NCBI RefSeq assembly: GCF_022402485.1
Contig: NZ_JAKRSA010000010.1
Coordinates: 120,457-184,456 of the forward strand
Direction: 5' to 3'
Source: Phenylobacterium sp.
GTDB taxonomy: Bacteria; Pseudomonadota; Alphaproteobacteria; Caulobacterales; Caulobacteraceae
DNA: 64,000 bases
The notes under the pieces were generated by a model. It had not been told where the DNA came from. It saw only the letters and a program-made list of their open reading frames with translations, and searched no databases. Positions 38,694-47,140 of this stretch are shown one piece after another. The translations under genes and the position numbers were made by a program. Numbering within the stretch: position 1 is the stretch's first letter; each line of letters begins with the position of its first letter.

Positions 38694-40355
38694 CTAGCCT
38701 AGATCGGCCGGTTCCACCGGCGCGCCATTGCGGCGGGTCATGGCGGCCTTGAGCTCGGCCCGGGTAACGCCGCCGAACGCCATGACGAGCAGGCCATAAA
38801 GCGCTAGGCCGCCGGCCGAAAGCACCACCACCCCGATCTCCTTGGCACCCAACAAGGGCAGGCCAAGGGCGGTGATCCAGGCCTCAAGGACATCGCGGTT
38901 AAAGGCCGCGACGGCCAGCACGCCGCCCATGACCAGGCTGGCCAGTGCCACCCGGATAATCTTGGAGACCACCTTCGGCGAGGGCCGGTAATCCCGACGC
39001 CGCCACAGGGCGATCAGCATCTGGATCACTGCAATCCAGGCCGCCAGGCTGGTGGCCATGGCAATGCCCGGCACCCCGACCAAGGCGAACAGGATCAGGC
39101 CGGCGACGATATTGACCGCCACCGAGATGAGGGCGAACCGCATCGGCGTGCGGGTGTCCTCCCGGGCGAAGAAGGCCGGCTGCAGGATGCGTTGCAGGAC
39201 AAAGGCCGGCGTGCCCCAGCCATAGTGGAACAACAGGGCCCCAGCCGCAGCGGCGTCGGCATAGACAAAGGCCCCGCGGGTGAACAGGCCATCGATCAGA
39301 TAGACCGGCATGGCCATCAGGGCCGCAGCCGCTGGCAGGCTCAGGGCCAGACCGAAGATCAGGCCCTGATCCATCACCAGCTTGGCGTCGGCGGCGTCCC
39401 CCCGGCGCAGGGACTGGGACAGGCGGGGCAGGAGCGCGATGCCGATGGCCACCCCCACCAGGCTCATGGGCAGCTGATAGAGCCGGTCGGCGACGTTCAG
39501 CCAGACCCGGGCACCGGAGACCTGGGAGGCCAGAATCCCGGAGATGAAGATGTTGATCTGGGTGGCGCTGTTGGCGATGGCGGCGGGGATGGCCCGGCGC
39601 ACCAGGTCGCGCATGTCCGGGGTCAGCCTGGGGCGGACCAGCCGTACCCGAGCCCCGGCCTTGCGGGCGGCCCAGATGACCAGGGCGGCCTGGCCGACGC
39701 CGGCCACACCGACCCCCACCGAGGCGGCATAGGCGGCGGTGACGGCGTCTCCTTGCGGCCAGACCACCGCTAGCATGACCACGTTCAAGATGGTCGGATA
39801 GAATCCTGAGACGATGAAGCGGCCATGGGCATTGAGAATGCCGGAAAACAGCGCCGCAATGGCCATGCACGGCAGATAGGGCATGGTGATCTGGGTCAGG
39901 ATCACCGCCAGCCGGAACTTGTCCGGCTCGTCCACATAGCCTGGATTGATGACGTACATCAGCCAGGGCATGGCGGCCTGGGCGGCGAGGGTCAGGGCCA
40001 CAGTCACCACGGCCAGGCCGGCGGCGGCGTCGGCGGCATATTGGTTGGCGACGGCCTCGCCATCCCCCTCCAGCCGCTTGGCGTAGCCGGGCACGAAGGC
40101 GGCGGCGAAGGCGCCCTCGGCGAAGATCCGCCGGAACAGATTGGGAAAGGCCAGCGCCGTATAATAGGCGTCGGCGGCAATGGTCATGCTGGCGCCCAGC
40201 TTGGCGGTGACCACCAGGTCGCGGACCAGGCCCATGATTCGGCTGAACAGGGTCAGGGCGGCGAAGATCATCGATGAGCGCAGCATTCCGCCCCGCCGGG
40301 GGGCCGGGGGCGCAGGCGGGCTGTTGGCGGGCTCAGTCGAGGTCGGCAGGTTCAC
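38694..40355 (-). CDS. murJ: Lipid II flippase MurJ
   Basis: About 553 residues with 14 predicted TM helices, MviN/MOP superfamily, which flips lipid II across the inner membrane. It has the conserved start MLRSSMIFAALTLFSRIMGLVRDLVVTA and FRRIFAEGAFAAAFVPGYA. The GTG at 40355 is chosen (AGAGG upstream); the frame is open to 40424, where it overlaps the upstream gene. It lies between the peptide-binding lipoprotein gene and trpS. Confidence 0.94.
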   Translation of the reverse strand: MNLPTSTEPANSPPAPPAPRRGGMLRSSMIFAALTLFSRIMGLVRDLVVTAKLGASMTIAADAYYTALAFPNLFRRIFAEGAFAAAFVPGYAKRLEGDGEAVANQYAADAAAGLAVVTVALTLAAQAAMPWLMYVINPGYVDEPDKFRLAVILTQITMPYLPCMAIAALFSGILNAHGRFIVSGFYPTILNVVMLAVVWPQGDAVTAAYAASVGVGVAGVGQAALVIWAARKAGARVRLVRPRLTPDMRDLVRRAIPAAIANSATQINIFISGILASQVSGARVWLNVADRLYQLPMSLVGVAIGIALLPRLSQSLRRGDAADAKLVMDQGLIFGLALSLPAAAALMAMPVYLIDGLFTRGAFVYADAAAAGALLFHYGWGTPAFVLQRILQPAFFAREDTRTPMRFALISVAVNIVAGLILFALVGVPGIAMATSLAAWIAVIQMLIALWRRRDYRPSPKVVSKIIRVALASLVMGGVLAVAAFNRDVLEAWITALGLPLLGAKEIGVVVLSAGGLALYGLLVMAFGGVTRAELKAAMTRRNGAPVEPADLG

Positions 40356-40387
40356 CCCCGGGCCTCTGGGGTCTTGTGGCGGCGCGG

Positions 40388-42043
40388 TCAAGACATCGGA
40401 TCTCGCCCGTCGCCGTCCACGCACAGCCAGCGGCTGCGGTGGAAGTTGGCGATATTGTCCACCCAGCCGGTGACCTTGGGGTTCACCAGGGCCTTGTTGA
40501 CCACAAACAGCACCGGGATCAGGGCGTCTTCGGCCAACATCAGGGCCTCGGCCTGGGCGAGGATCGCCGCGCGGGCCTGAAGATCGGGTTCTGCGGCAGC
40601 CTGGGCTAGCAGGGCGTCATAGGCGGGATTGGCATAGTCCCCATAGTTCTGGGCCCCGGTCTGAGAGTGCAGCAGCTCCAGGAAGGTCAGGGGATCGTTG
40701 TAGTCGGCAAACCAGCTCATGGAGCCGATCTGGAAGTCCCGCATCCGATAGGCGGCAAAGGCGATCTGGCCTTCGTTCTGCACCAGGCGGACGCGGACGC
40801 CGATGGCCTGCCAGTCGGCCTGGATGGCCTGGGCCATCAAGGTGGTGTCGGGGGTGTTGCCGGTCTTGATCTCCACCTCGAGGGGGCGGTCGGGGCCAAA
40901 GCCGGCTTGGCCCAGGAGGTTCCTGGCCAGGACCTGCCGGTCTTCCAGGCTCAGATCTGCAAAGCTCGTGCGCGGGCCATTGGCCACATAGTTGGCCGTT
41001 CCCGGCGGCACGAAGGCATAGGCCGGGACCTGGCCGGCCCGCAGCAGCTTGTCGGTGATGAAGTCCCGATCGACGGCGGCCGAGAGGGCCTTGCGCACCC
41101 GGGGATCACGGAAGGCGACCACCTCGCGGGTGTTGAACGACAGGTAGGATGTGGCAAGCGAGATATGGGTCCGGGCATAACCGGGCATGGTCTGGTTGAT
41201 CTTCGACAGCCGGTTGGACTGGAAGCCGGTATTGACGTCCAGCTCGCCGGCGGCCACCCGCCGTTCGGCGGTCACGGCGTCGGCGGTCGGATAGTAGCGG
41301 ATGGTGTCGATGCAGACCTTGTCGGCTTCCCAGAAGTGAGGGTTCTTTTCGACCTCGATATATTCCCCCAGCCGCCAGGAGACGAGCTGATAGGGGCCGC
41401 TGCTCACATAGTTTCCGGGCTGGACCCACTGGTCGCCCAGGGTCTCGACCACGTGCCGGGGGACGGGAAAAAACGACAGGTGCTTGAGCAGCTCCGGCAG
41501 ATAGGGGGCGGGGCTCTGCAGGGTCAGTTCCAGGGTCCGGTCACCCAGCGCCCGGGCGCCCAGGGCTTCCGGCGGTGCCTCACCGGCGTTCACCGCCGCG
41601 CCGTTCTTCAGCAGGAAGACCAGATAGGCATAGATCGACGCGGTTTCGGGCTTCAGGATCCGGCGGTAGGCGTAGACGAAATCCTCGGCGGTGATCGGCA
41701 CGCCGTCGGACCATTTGGCGTCGCGCAGATAGAAGGTCCAGGTCAGGCCATCGGCCGAGGTCTCCCACCGTTCGGCCAGGGCCGGGATCGGGGTTCCGTC
41801 CGGCGCATCGGTGGTCAGGCCAACATTGAGGTCGCCAATGACCTGGAACTCATCGACCAGATTGCTCTGCTGGGGATCAAGCGTCGCCGGCTCGGTGTTG
41901 TTGCCAAACTCCAGGCAGACCTTGCCCTCTGCGCAGGGCGGTCGGCTCGGCCCGTCCTGACAGGCGGTGAGCGCCAGGGCGGCGAGCAGGGGCGCGATCA
42001 GGCGCAGGCGGCGCAGGGGCAAGAGCGGGAACTCCGGAAACAC
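40388..42043 (-). CDS. Peptide ABC transporter substrate-binding lipoprotein
   Basis: About 551 residues. The signal peptide ends in a lipobox, LLAALALTACQDG, so it is a lipoprotein. The SBP_bac_5 (OppA-like) fold follows, with FGNNTEPATLDPQQSNLVDE, TWTFYLRDAKWSDGVPITAEDFVYAYRRIL and a late WFADYNDPLTFLELL. It binds oligopeptides for import. No permease or ATPase gene is adjacent. The start is uncertain: GTG 42043 gives a normal signal peptide, but the frame extends to 42139. Confidence 0.88.
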   Translation of the reverse strand: MFPEFPLLPLRRLRLIAPLLAALALTACQDGPSRPPCAEGKVCLEFGNNTEPATLDPQQSNLVDEFQVIGDLNVGLTTDAPDGTPIPALAERWETSADGLTWTFYLRDAKWSDGVPITAEDFVYAYRRILKPETASIYAYLVFLLKNGAAVNAGEAPPEALGARALGDRTLELTLQSPAPYLPELLKHLSFFPVPRHVVETLGDQWVQPGNYVSSGPYQLVSWRLGEYIEVEKNPHFWEADKVCIDTIRYYPTADAVTAERRVAAGELDVNTGFQSNRLSKINQTMPGYARTHISLATSYLSFNTREVVAFRDPRVRKALSAAVDRDFITDKLLRAGQVPAYAFVPPGTANYVANGPRTSFADLSLEDRQVLARNLLGQAGFGPDRPLEVEIKTGNTPDTTLMAQAIQADWQAIGVRVRLVQNEGQIAFAAYRMRDFQIGSMSWFADYNDPLTFLELLHSQTGAQNYGDYANPAYDALLAQAAAEPDLQARAAILAQAEALMLAEDALIPVLFVVNKALVNPKVTGWVDNIANFHRSRWLCVDGDGRDPMS

Positions 42044-42122
42044 CGCCCCATAAGGGCACGGCCGGCTTGGCCCTGTCGAGCGCTGGTCGGCGGACGCTTG
42101 GCGCGCAGCGCTGTCTGAAAGC

Positions 42123-42221
42123 GGGGACACAAAGGACACGAAGGTTACACCAAGAGCACCAAGGTTGGGGTCGCCCCCGCTTCGTATCCTTGGCGATCCT
42201 TTGTGCTCTTCGTGTCCCCCT
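42123..42221. repeat. Interspersed repeat, GGACACAAAGGACACGAAGG type
   Basis: The arm beginning GGGGACACAAAGGACACGAA (42123-42162) faces a reverse-complement arm ending CTCTTCGTGTCCCCC (42187-42220), forming a large imperfect hairpin. This sequence family (xxACACAAAGxACACxAAGG) recurs between genes of many unrelated bacteria. It lies upstream of the peptide-binding lipoprotein gene and may affect its expression. No ORF is credible inside. Confidence 0.6.
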
Positions 42222-42242
42222 TAACACCGCATGCGGCGGTCC

Positions 42243-42659
42243 CTAGGCCGGGCTGAACACCGGCGCAGGCGGACCGTTCTCAGTCTCCTGGAATTTGACC
42301 TTCACCTTCTGGCCGATGGCGAGCTTGTCGAAGTCACAGTCCACGAAGTTGGTCAGGACAGCTGGGCCTTCGTTTAGGGTCACATAGCCGATGGCGTAGG
42401 GCCCGGTCGGCGAGCGGCGCATGACCGAAAAGGTGTAGATCACCCCCTCGCCCGGGCTCTCTTCCCAGACGGTGTCGTCGGAGAAGCAGATCGGGCACAG
42501 GCCACGGGGATACCAGTGGGCCTTACCGCAGCTGTTGCAGCGCTTGATCAGGAAGCGGCCCTCGGCGGCGGCGTCCCAGAAGGGCTTGGACTCGATCGTC
42601 ACCGGCGGGGCCGGGATCTTGCGGGCCTGCGCCTCGGGGGCGGTTTTTGTATCGCTCAT
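42243..42659 (-). CDS. Zn-ribbon/OB-fold DUF35 protein
   Basis: A 138-residue protein. The N-terminal rubredoxin-like zinc ribbon is CNSCGKAHWYPRGLCPICF, followed by an OB fold (GVIYTFSVMRRSPTGPYAIGYVTLNEGPAVLTNFV) that binds the CoA nucleotide in related proteins. DUF35 proteins pair with thiolase-like enzymes, as ChsH2 does with Ltp2. The thiolase-like gene lies five bases upstream on the same strand, so a heteromeric complex is likely. Confidence 0.88.
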   Translation of the reverse strand: MSDTKTAPEAQARKIPAPPVTIESKPFWDAAAEGRFLIKRCNSCGKAHWYPRGLCPICFSDDTVWEESPGEGVIYTFSVMRRSPTGPYAIGYVTLNEGPAVLTNFVDCDFDKLAIGQKVKVKFQETENGPPAPVFSPA

Positions 42660-42664
42660 GAGAC

Positions 42665-43849
42665 CTACTCCCGTTCCATGATGAGGGTGGCCGCGCCGTG
42701 GCGCGTGCCCAGCGAGCCGCCAGTGCCGTGGGCGATGGCCAGGTCACAGTTGGGGACCTGGACCTTGGGATGGGCTTCGCCGCGCAGCTGACGCACAGCC
42801 TCGATCACCTTGGTGATGCCGCCGCGGTTGGTGGGGTGGTTGTTGCAGAGCCCGCCGCCATCGGTGTTGAAGGGCAGCTTGCCGACCCCTGAGATCAGAT
42901 TGCCGTCGGCCACGAACTTGCCGCCCTGGCCCTTTTCGCAGAAGCCCAGGTCTTCAAGCTGCATCAGCACGGTGATGGTGAAGCTGTCATAGATCGAAGC
43001 GTACTTCATGTCGGACGGCTTCACGCCGGCCTCGTCAAAGGCCATCGGTCCCGACCACAGGGCGCCGGAATGGGTGAGGTCGAGATCATGGCCGCCCATG
43101 GGCCCCTTGGGGCTTTCCCCGGCGCCGATGATCTTCACCTTGGGCCGGTTCAGGCTTCTGGCGATCTCCGGGCTGGTGACGATCAGGGCACCGCCGCCGT
43201 CGGTGACCACGCAGCAGTCCAGACGGTGCAGGGGATCGGCAATCATCGGCGAGTTCAGCACATCCTCAACGGTGACCACATCCCTCAGAAAGGCGTGCTC
43301 GTTCCACTGGGCGTGATGGCTGGCGGCGACCTTGATCCAGGCCAGCTGCTCAGACGTGGTGCCGTACTCGTACATGTGACGCATGGCGCACATGCCGTAG
43401 GTATTGTGGGTGGTGCCGCCGTAAATGTTCTCAAAGCCGGCTTCCGGGGGGCCGTCGGTGAGCTGACCAGGGCGACCCGCGCCGCCGAAGCCGCCGAACT
43501 TCTGCTGCCGGGGACGGCCGGCAAGCGTGATCAGGGCCACCTTGCACTTGCCCGCGGCGATGGCCTGAGCGGCATGGCCCACATGCAGGATGTAGGACGA
43601 GCCGCCGGTCTCGGTGGAGTCCATGTGGCGGACGTTCCGCAGGCCCATATAGTCGATCATGGACATGCCGCCGAAGCCTGGGGCGTCGCCGGCGCAGAAA
43701 TAGCCGTCCACATCGTCCTTGGTGAGCCCCGCATCGGCCAGGGCACCCTTGGCGCTTTCGGCATGGATCTGGGGGGTGGATATGTCGGGGGCGTCCCGGA
43801 GCGGATGCTCGTAGGCGCCCATGATGTAGGCCGTGCCTTTAATGCTCAT
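42665..43849 (-). CDS. Thiolase-like protein lacking the catalytic Cys
   Basis: A 394-residue thiolase-fold protein of the SCP-x/Ltp type. At the usual nucleophile site the sequence reads DSTETGGSSYILHVGHAA, with Ser/Gly where thiolases have Cys. The C-terminal CxG loop is also replaced (AHGTGGSLGTRHG), while NNHPTNRGG keeps a His. Such proteins, with a DUF35 partner, act as side-chain aldolases in sterol degradation (Ltp2), so a retro-aldol or other non-thiolase reaction is more likely than thiolysis. It is a probable operon with the DUF35 gene. Confidence 0.85.
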   Translation of the reverse strand: MSIKGTAYIMGAYEHPLRDAPDISTPQIHAESAKGALADAGLTKDDVDGYFCAGDAPGFGGMSMIDYMGLRNVRHMDSTETGGSSYILHVGHAAQAIAAGKCKVALITLAGRPRQQKFGGFGGAGRPGQLTDGPPEAGFENIYGGTTHNTYGMCAMRHMYEYGTTSEQLAWIKVAASHHAQWNEHAFLRDVVTVEDVLNSPMIADPLHRLDCCVVTDGGGALIVTSPEIARSLNRPKVKIIGAGESPKGPMGGHDLDLTHSGALWSGPMAFDEAGVKPSDMKYASIYDSFTITVLMQLEDLGFCEKGQGGKFVADGNLISGVGKLPFNTDGGGLCNNHPTNRGGITKVIEAVRQLRGEAHPKVQVPNCDLAIAHGTGGSLGTRHGAATLIMERE

Positions 43850-43920
43850 GTCCCTTCCCGGATTATGGTTCTATTCAATGGGGGTGGCCTTATCCGTGCC
43901 GGTGCCCGGTGTCATCCCTG

Positions 43921-43973
43921 GTGATGAGGTGCGGTCGACCTCGTCCCTCGAGGCTCGCCTCGAAGGACGCCTC
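43921..43973. repeat. REP-like interspersed palindrome, copy 2
   Basis: GATGAGGTGCGGTCGACCTC is followed by CCTCGAGGCTCGCCTCGAAG and GACGCC. The final GCCTCGAAGGACGC core matches copy 1 at 36889-36935. It sits between the acyl-CoA ligase stop and the thiolase-like start, where it would form a hairpin in the transcript. Confidence 0.55.
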
Positions 43974-43996
43974 CGGCCCCCCTCCAGCAAGCCGCT

Positions 43997-45478
43997 CTAG
44001 GCCGGCGGCTGCGCCGTCAGCGCCTCGAGTCGGGCCTCGCGCAGGGCCGAGCGGCGGACCTTGCCGGCGTCGTCCCGCAGGGGCTCGTCGATGAACTCAT
44101 AGGTCCGGGGCTGCTTGTAGGTCACCAGCCGCGACGACAGATAGTCCCGCAGCTCAGCGTCCGTGGTGGGCCGGCTCACCTGCACGATGGCGTGGATCTT
44201 GTTCCCCAGATCGTCGTCGGGAATCCCGATCACCGCACAGGACATCACCGCCTCGTGCTCATCCAGCGCCGCCTCGATCTCGGCCGGATAGACGTTGGAG
44301 CCCCCCACCAGGATCATGTCGGTCCGGCGGTCGGCCAGGTATAGATAGCCGTCCTCATCGAACCAGCCGATGTCGCCCAGGCTCTCCCAGCCGCCGGGCA
44401 GGGTCTTGGCCGTGGCGCCGAGATACTTGTAGGACGGGCCCGCGCCCTCCGGCCGGCGCATATAGATTTCGCCGACTTCCCGGGGGGGCAGGGGATTTCC
44501 CGCCTCGTCCATGGCGATCATTTCACCCATGCGGACCTTGCCCACCGAACCCCGGTGTTCCAGCCATTCGGTGCCGGAGATGACCGTGGAGGCCTGGGCC
44601 TCGGTGCCGGCATAGAGCTCCTGGATCACCTCGCCCCCCAGCCAGTGAATGAAGGCCTCCTTCAGCCAGGGCGGGCAGGGGGCGGCCAGGTGCCAGAGGG
44701 TCTGCAGGGAGGACAGGTCGTGGCGGGTCCGAACCTCTTCGGGCAGGTGCCAGATCCGGTTCATCATGGTCGGGACCATATAGACCCAGGTGGCCTTCCA
44801 ACGGGCGATCTCGGCGAGGGTCTTTTTGGGGTCAAACCGGGGCATCACCACGATGTGGGCCCCCATATTGATGGCCGACATCATCATGCCGAAGCCGGCA
44901 TTGTGATAGAGCGGGGCGGGCAACAGCGCGATGGAGTCCGCCCGCAGCTGCCAGCCCCCCACCTCAGGAACCTCCGCCGTGGTTACCCCGGGCTGGCCGG
45001 CCAGGATCAGTTTCGGGCGACCCGTAGAGCCGCCACTGGTGGGCGCCTTGGACACCGGCGCGATCACGTCAGGCAGGTCAGACTCATCCTCGGCCAAGGC
45101 GGCGATGGCGTCGATGCTGACCAGGGGCCGGTCGATGGCGTGATCAAAGGCGGCGATGACGATGGGGGTGTTGGCCAGCTCCATGATCGCCTCGAGCTCG
45201 GCCTTGGGCAGGCGAAAGGACACCGGCTGCGGCGTTGCGCCGACCTTCCAGAGTGCCCAGCAGGCCTCCACAAAGCCAATGCCGTTGGGCAGGCCAAGGG
45301 TCACCAGATCCCCCTGCTTGACCCCCAGGGCCAGGAGCCCCCGTGCCAAGCGATTGGTGCGCCGATGGAACTGGCTGTAGGTGAGGGTGTCGTCCCCGCT
45401 GGACACTGCCGGCGCGTCGGCCTTGTCCTTCGCCAGCTGCGCCAGGCGCGCGCTCAGGGAAATCATCTCGTCAGCCAT
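43997..45478 (-). CDS. AMP-dependent acyl-CoA synthetase
   Basis: A 493-residue ANL-superfamily ligase. The AMP-binding P-loop is SKAPTSGGSTGRPKLIL (near residue 150), followed by ELYAGTEAQASTVISG, the GDIGWFDEDGYLYLADRRTDMILVGGSNVYPAEIE hinge region, and the catalytic Lys in DDAGKVRRSAL near the C terminus. It is short for the family and like bile-acid/short-chain CoA ligases. The ATG at 45478 is chosen; upstream in-frame sequence is spacer. It probably activates a carboxylic acid for the neighbouring CoA-dependent enzymes. Confidence 0.88.
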   Translation of the reverse strand: MADEMISLSARLAQLAKDKADAPAVSSGDDTLTYSQFHRRTNRLARGLLALGVKQGDLVTLGLPNGIGFVEACWALWKVGATPQPVSFRLPKAELEAIMELANTPIVIAAFDHAIDRPLVSIDAIAALAEDESDLPDVIAPVSKAPTSGGSTGRPKLILAGQPGVTTAEVPEVGGWQLRADSIALLPAPLYHNAGFGMMMSAINMGAHIVVMPRFDPKKTLAEIARWKATWVYMVPTMMNRIWHLPEEVRTRHDLSSLQTLWHLAAPCPPWLKEAFIHWLGGEVIQELYAGTEAQASTVISGTEWLEHRGSVGKVRMGEMIAMDEAGNPLPPREVGEIYMRRPEGAGPSYKYLGATAKTLPGGWESLGDIGWFDEDGYLYLADRRTDMILVGGSNVYPAEIEAALDEHEAVMSCAVIGIPDDDLGNKIHAIVQVSRPTTDAELRDYLSSRLVTYKQPRTYEFIDEPLRDDAGKVRRSALREARLEALTAQPPA

Positions 45479-45666
45479 GGTCTCGTCCCTGGAAATGGTC
45501 TGGCCGCGGCTCGTTCTGGCGTCCGCGGTCCTGTGAAATGGTATGCCGCCCAATGTGGTGGTGGCGGCGAGAGTTTCCCTCAGCCCGGCCTCGACTGGCA
45601 AGGGTCTGGAAGAATTTGCCCCAGCCCGGTATGAGCCGGTGAAGCCCAACCTTTCAAGGCCGTCCC

Positions 45667-46143
45667 ATGTCTGAGGCCCCCTCCACCGCCGACCTGTCCG
45701 ATGAGAACGAAGGCCGCGCCCAGGTCCTGCGCCTGCAGCTGCGCGACCTGGGCGGCCGGCGGACCTTTTCCGGCCTGATCCGCACCGTGCGCTGCCATGA
45801 GGACAATTCGAAGGTGAAGGCCATTCTGGCGACGCCGGGGCATGGGGCCGTGCTGGTGGTGGATGGGGGCGGTTCGCTCAACTGCGCCCTGGTGGGCGAC
45901 CTGATCGCCCAGAGCGCGGTGGACCATGGCTGGGCCGGGGTGGTCGTGAACGGGGCGGTGCGCGATGCCCCAGTGCTGGCGACCCTCGACCTGGGGGTCA
46001 AGGCGCTGGGGACCATGCCACTGCGCAGCGTCCGCCGGGATCTGGGGGAGGCCGATGTGCCGGTGGCCTTTGGCGGGGTGATCTTCAAACCGGGCGATCG
46101 GTTGTTCGCTGACGGCGATGGGGTGGTGGTGCTGCCAGCCTAG
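45667..46143 (+). CDS. RraA family protein
   Basis: A 158-residue RraA/HMG-aldolase-fold protein. Signature segments are AVLVVDGGGSLNCALVGDLIAQSAVDHGWAGVVVNGAVRDAP and ALGTMPLRSVRRDLGEADVPVAFGG. E. coli RraA inhibits RNase E; other members are 4-hydroxy-4-methyl-2-oxoglutarate aldolases. The short length and the GGSLNCALVGD motif fit the RraA regulator type, but either role is possible. It is divergent from the acyl-CoA ligase and convergent with oxyR. Confidence 0.82.
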   Translation: MSEAPSTADLSDENEGRAQVLRLQLRDLGGRRTFSGLIRTVRCHEDNSKVKAILATPGHGAVLVVDGGGSLNCALVGDLIAQSAVDHGWAGVVVNGAVRDAPVLATLDLGVKALGTMPLRSVRRDLGEADVPVAFGGVIFKPGDRLFADGDGVVVLPA

Positions 46144-46149
46144 GGGGCC

Positions 46150-47070
46150 TCACACCGTCAGGGGCGGGTCCACCACCTCGCGCATGATGTCGGCCAGAAG
46201 CCGGCCTTCGGCTGCCCGGCTGGAGCCGGCGCGCCAGGCCACCACAATCTCCCGGCTCGGATGGTCGGTGGCCAGCGGCCGGATGGTGATGTCGGCGGCA
46301 TCGGTCAGTCCGGCGGCCACGGCCATGGCCGGGAGGAAGCTGACGCCGAGGCCTGATCCCACCATCTGCACCAGGGTCGGCAGGGAGGTGGCGGCAAAGG
46401 GACCATCATCGGTATTGGCCCGGGGGGCCTTCAGGCCGCAGGCGGCCAGGGCATGCTCACGCAGACAGTGGCCGTCCTCCAGCAGAATCATCTCGGCCCG
46501 CTCCAGCTCATCGGGGGGCGTTGCACTCATCTTGGCCAGGGGATGGTTGGCCGGCAGGGCGGCCACCAGTTCATCGTCGGCTACATGGGCGAGGTCGAGC
46601 CCCGCTGTTTCATAGGGCAGGGCGATCAGGGCCGCGTCCAGCTGGCCAGCCTTCAGGCCGGCAATCAGCCGCGCGGTCAGATCCTCCCGAAGGAACAGGC
46701 GCAGCTCCGGATAGCGGGCCCGCAACAGGGGAAAGGCCCTTGGCAGCAGGAAGGGGGCGATGGTCGGGATCACCCCGAGACGAAACCGCCCTGACAGGGG
46801 CTGCCCGACCCGGCGGGCCTCCTGAACCATTTCCTCGGCCTCGTTGAGAATGGTGGCGGCCCGACGCAGGGCTGCCTCGCCCACGGTGGTGAGGATCACC
46901 CCAGTGCGTGCCCGGTCGACCACCGGTGCCCCCAGGGTCCGCTCCAGTTCCTGAATGCCCGCCGAGAGAGTCGGCTGAGTCACATGGGCGGCCTCCGCGG
47001 CACGTCCAAAGGCACCATGCTCGGCCAGGAGCTTCAGATATTGCAGTTGGCGAACGGTGGGCAGGATCAT
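46150..47070 (-). CDS. oxyR: LysR-family peroxide regulator OxyR
   Basis: A 306-residue LysR regulator with an N-terminal winged HTH (about 5-62, FGRAAEAAHVTQPTLSAGI). The substrate-binding domain has LLEDGHCLREHALAACG, containing Cys202 and Cys211 with the nine-residue spacing of the E. coli OxyR disulfide pair (199/208). Peroxide oxidation of this pair activates catalase and peroxidase genes. The ATG at 47070 is preferred to TTG/ATG codons upstream because the -10 element TATAAT lies six bases before it, which suggests a leaderless mRNA. Confidence 0.93.
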   Translation of the reverse strand: MILPTVRQLQYLKLLAEHGAFGRAAEAAHVTQPTLSAGIQELERTLGAPVVDRARTGVILTTVGEAALRRAATILNEAEEMVQEARRVGQPLSGRFRLGVIPTIAPFLLPRAFPLLRARYPELRLFLREDLTARLIAGLKAGQLDAALIALPYETAGLDLAHVADDELVAALPANHPLAKMSATPPDELERAEMILLEDGHCLREHALAACGLKAPRANTDDGPFAATSLPTLVQMVGSGLGVSFLPAMAVAAGLTDAADITIRPLATDHPSREIVVAWRAGSSRAAEGRLLADIMREVVDPPLTV

Positions 47071-47076
47071 GACCGA

Positions 47077-47105
47077 ATTATAGAACAGCCCTATCAAGTC
47101 GGCAA
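47077..47105 (-). promoter_or_regulatory. oxyR promoter, leaderless arrangement
   Basis: On the minus strand, TTGCCG (47105-47100), a 17-base spacer and TATAAT (47082-47077). A start 6-7 bases after the -10 falls on the ATG at 47070, so the message would begin at or next to its start codon. Leaderless mRNAs are common in Caulobacter. Confidence 0.6.
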
Positions 47106-47140
47106 AACGTATCGAAGAAACCTAGCGCCTCGCTCGGGAG

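Noticed and set aside
40667..42118. A 483-codon plus-strand frame over the peptide-binding lipoprotein
   Set aside because: Shadow of the lipoprotein gene, with compositional bias typical of antisense frames and no motifs.
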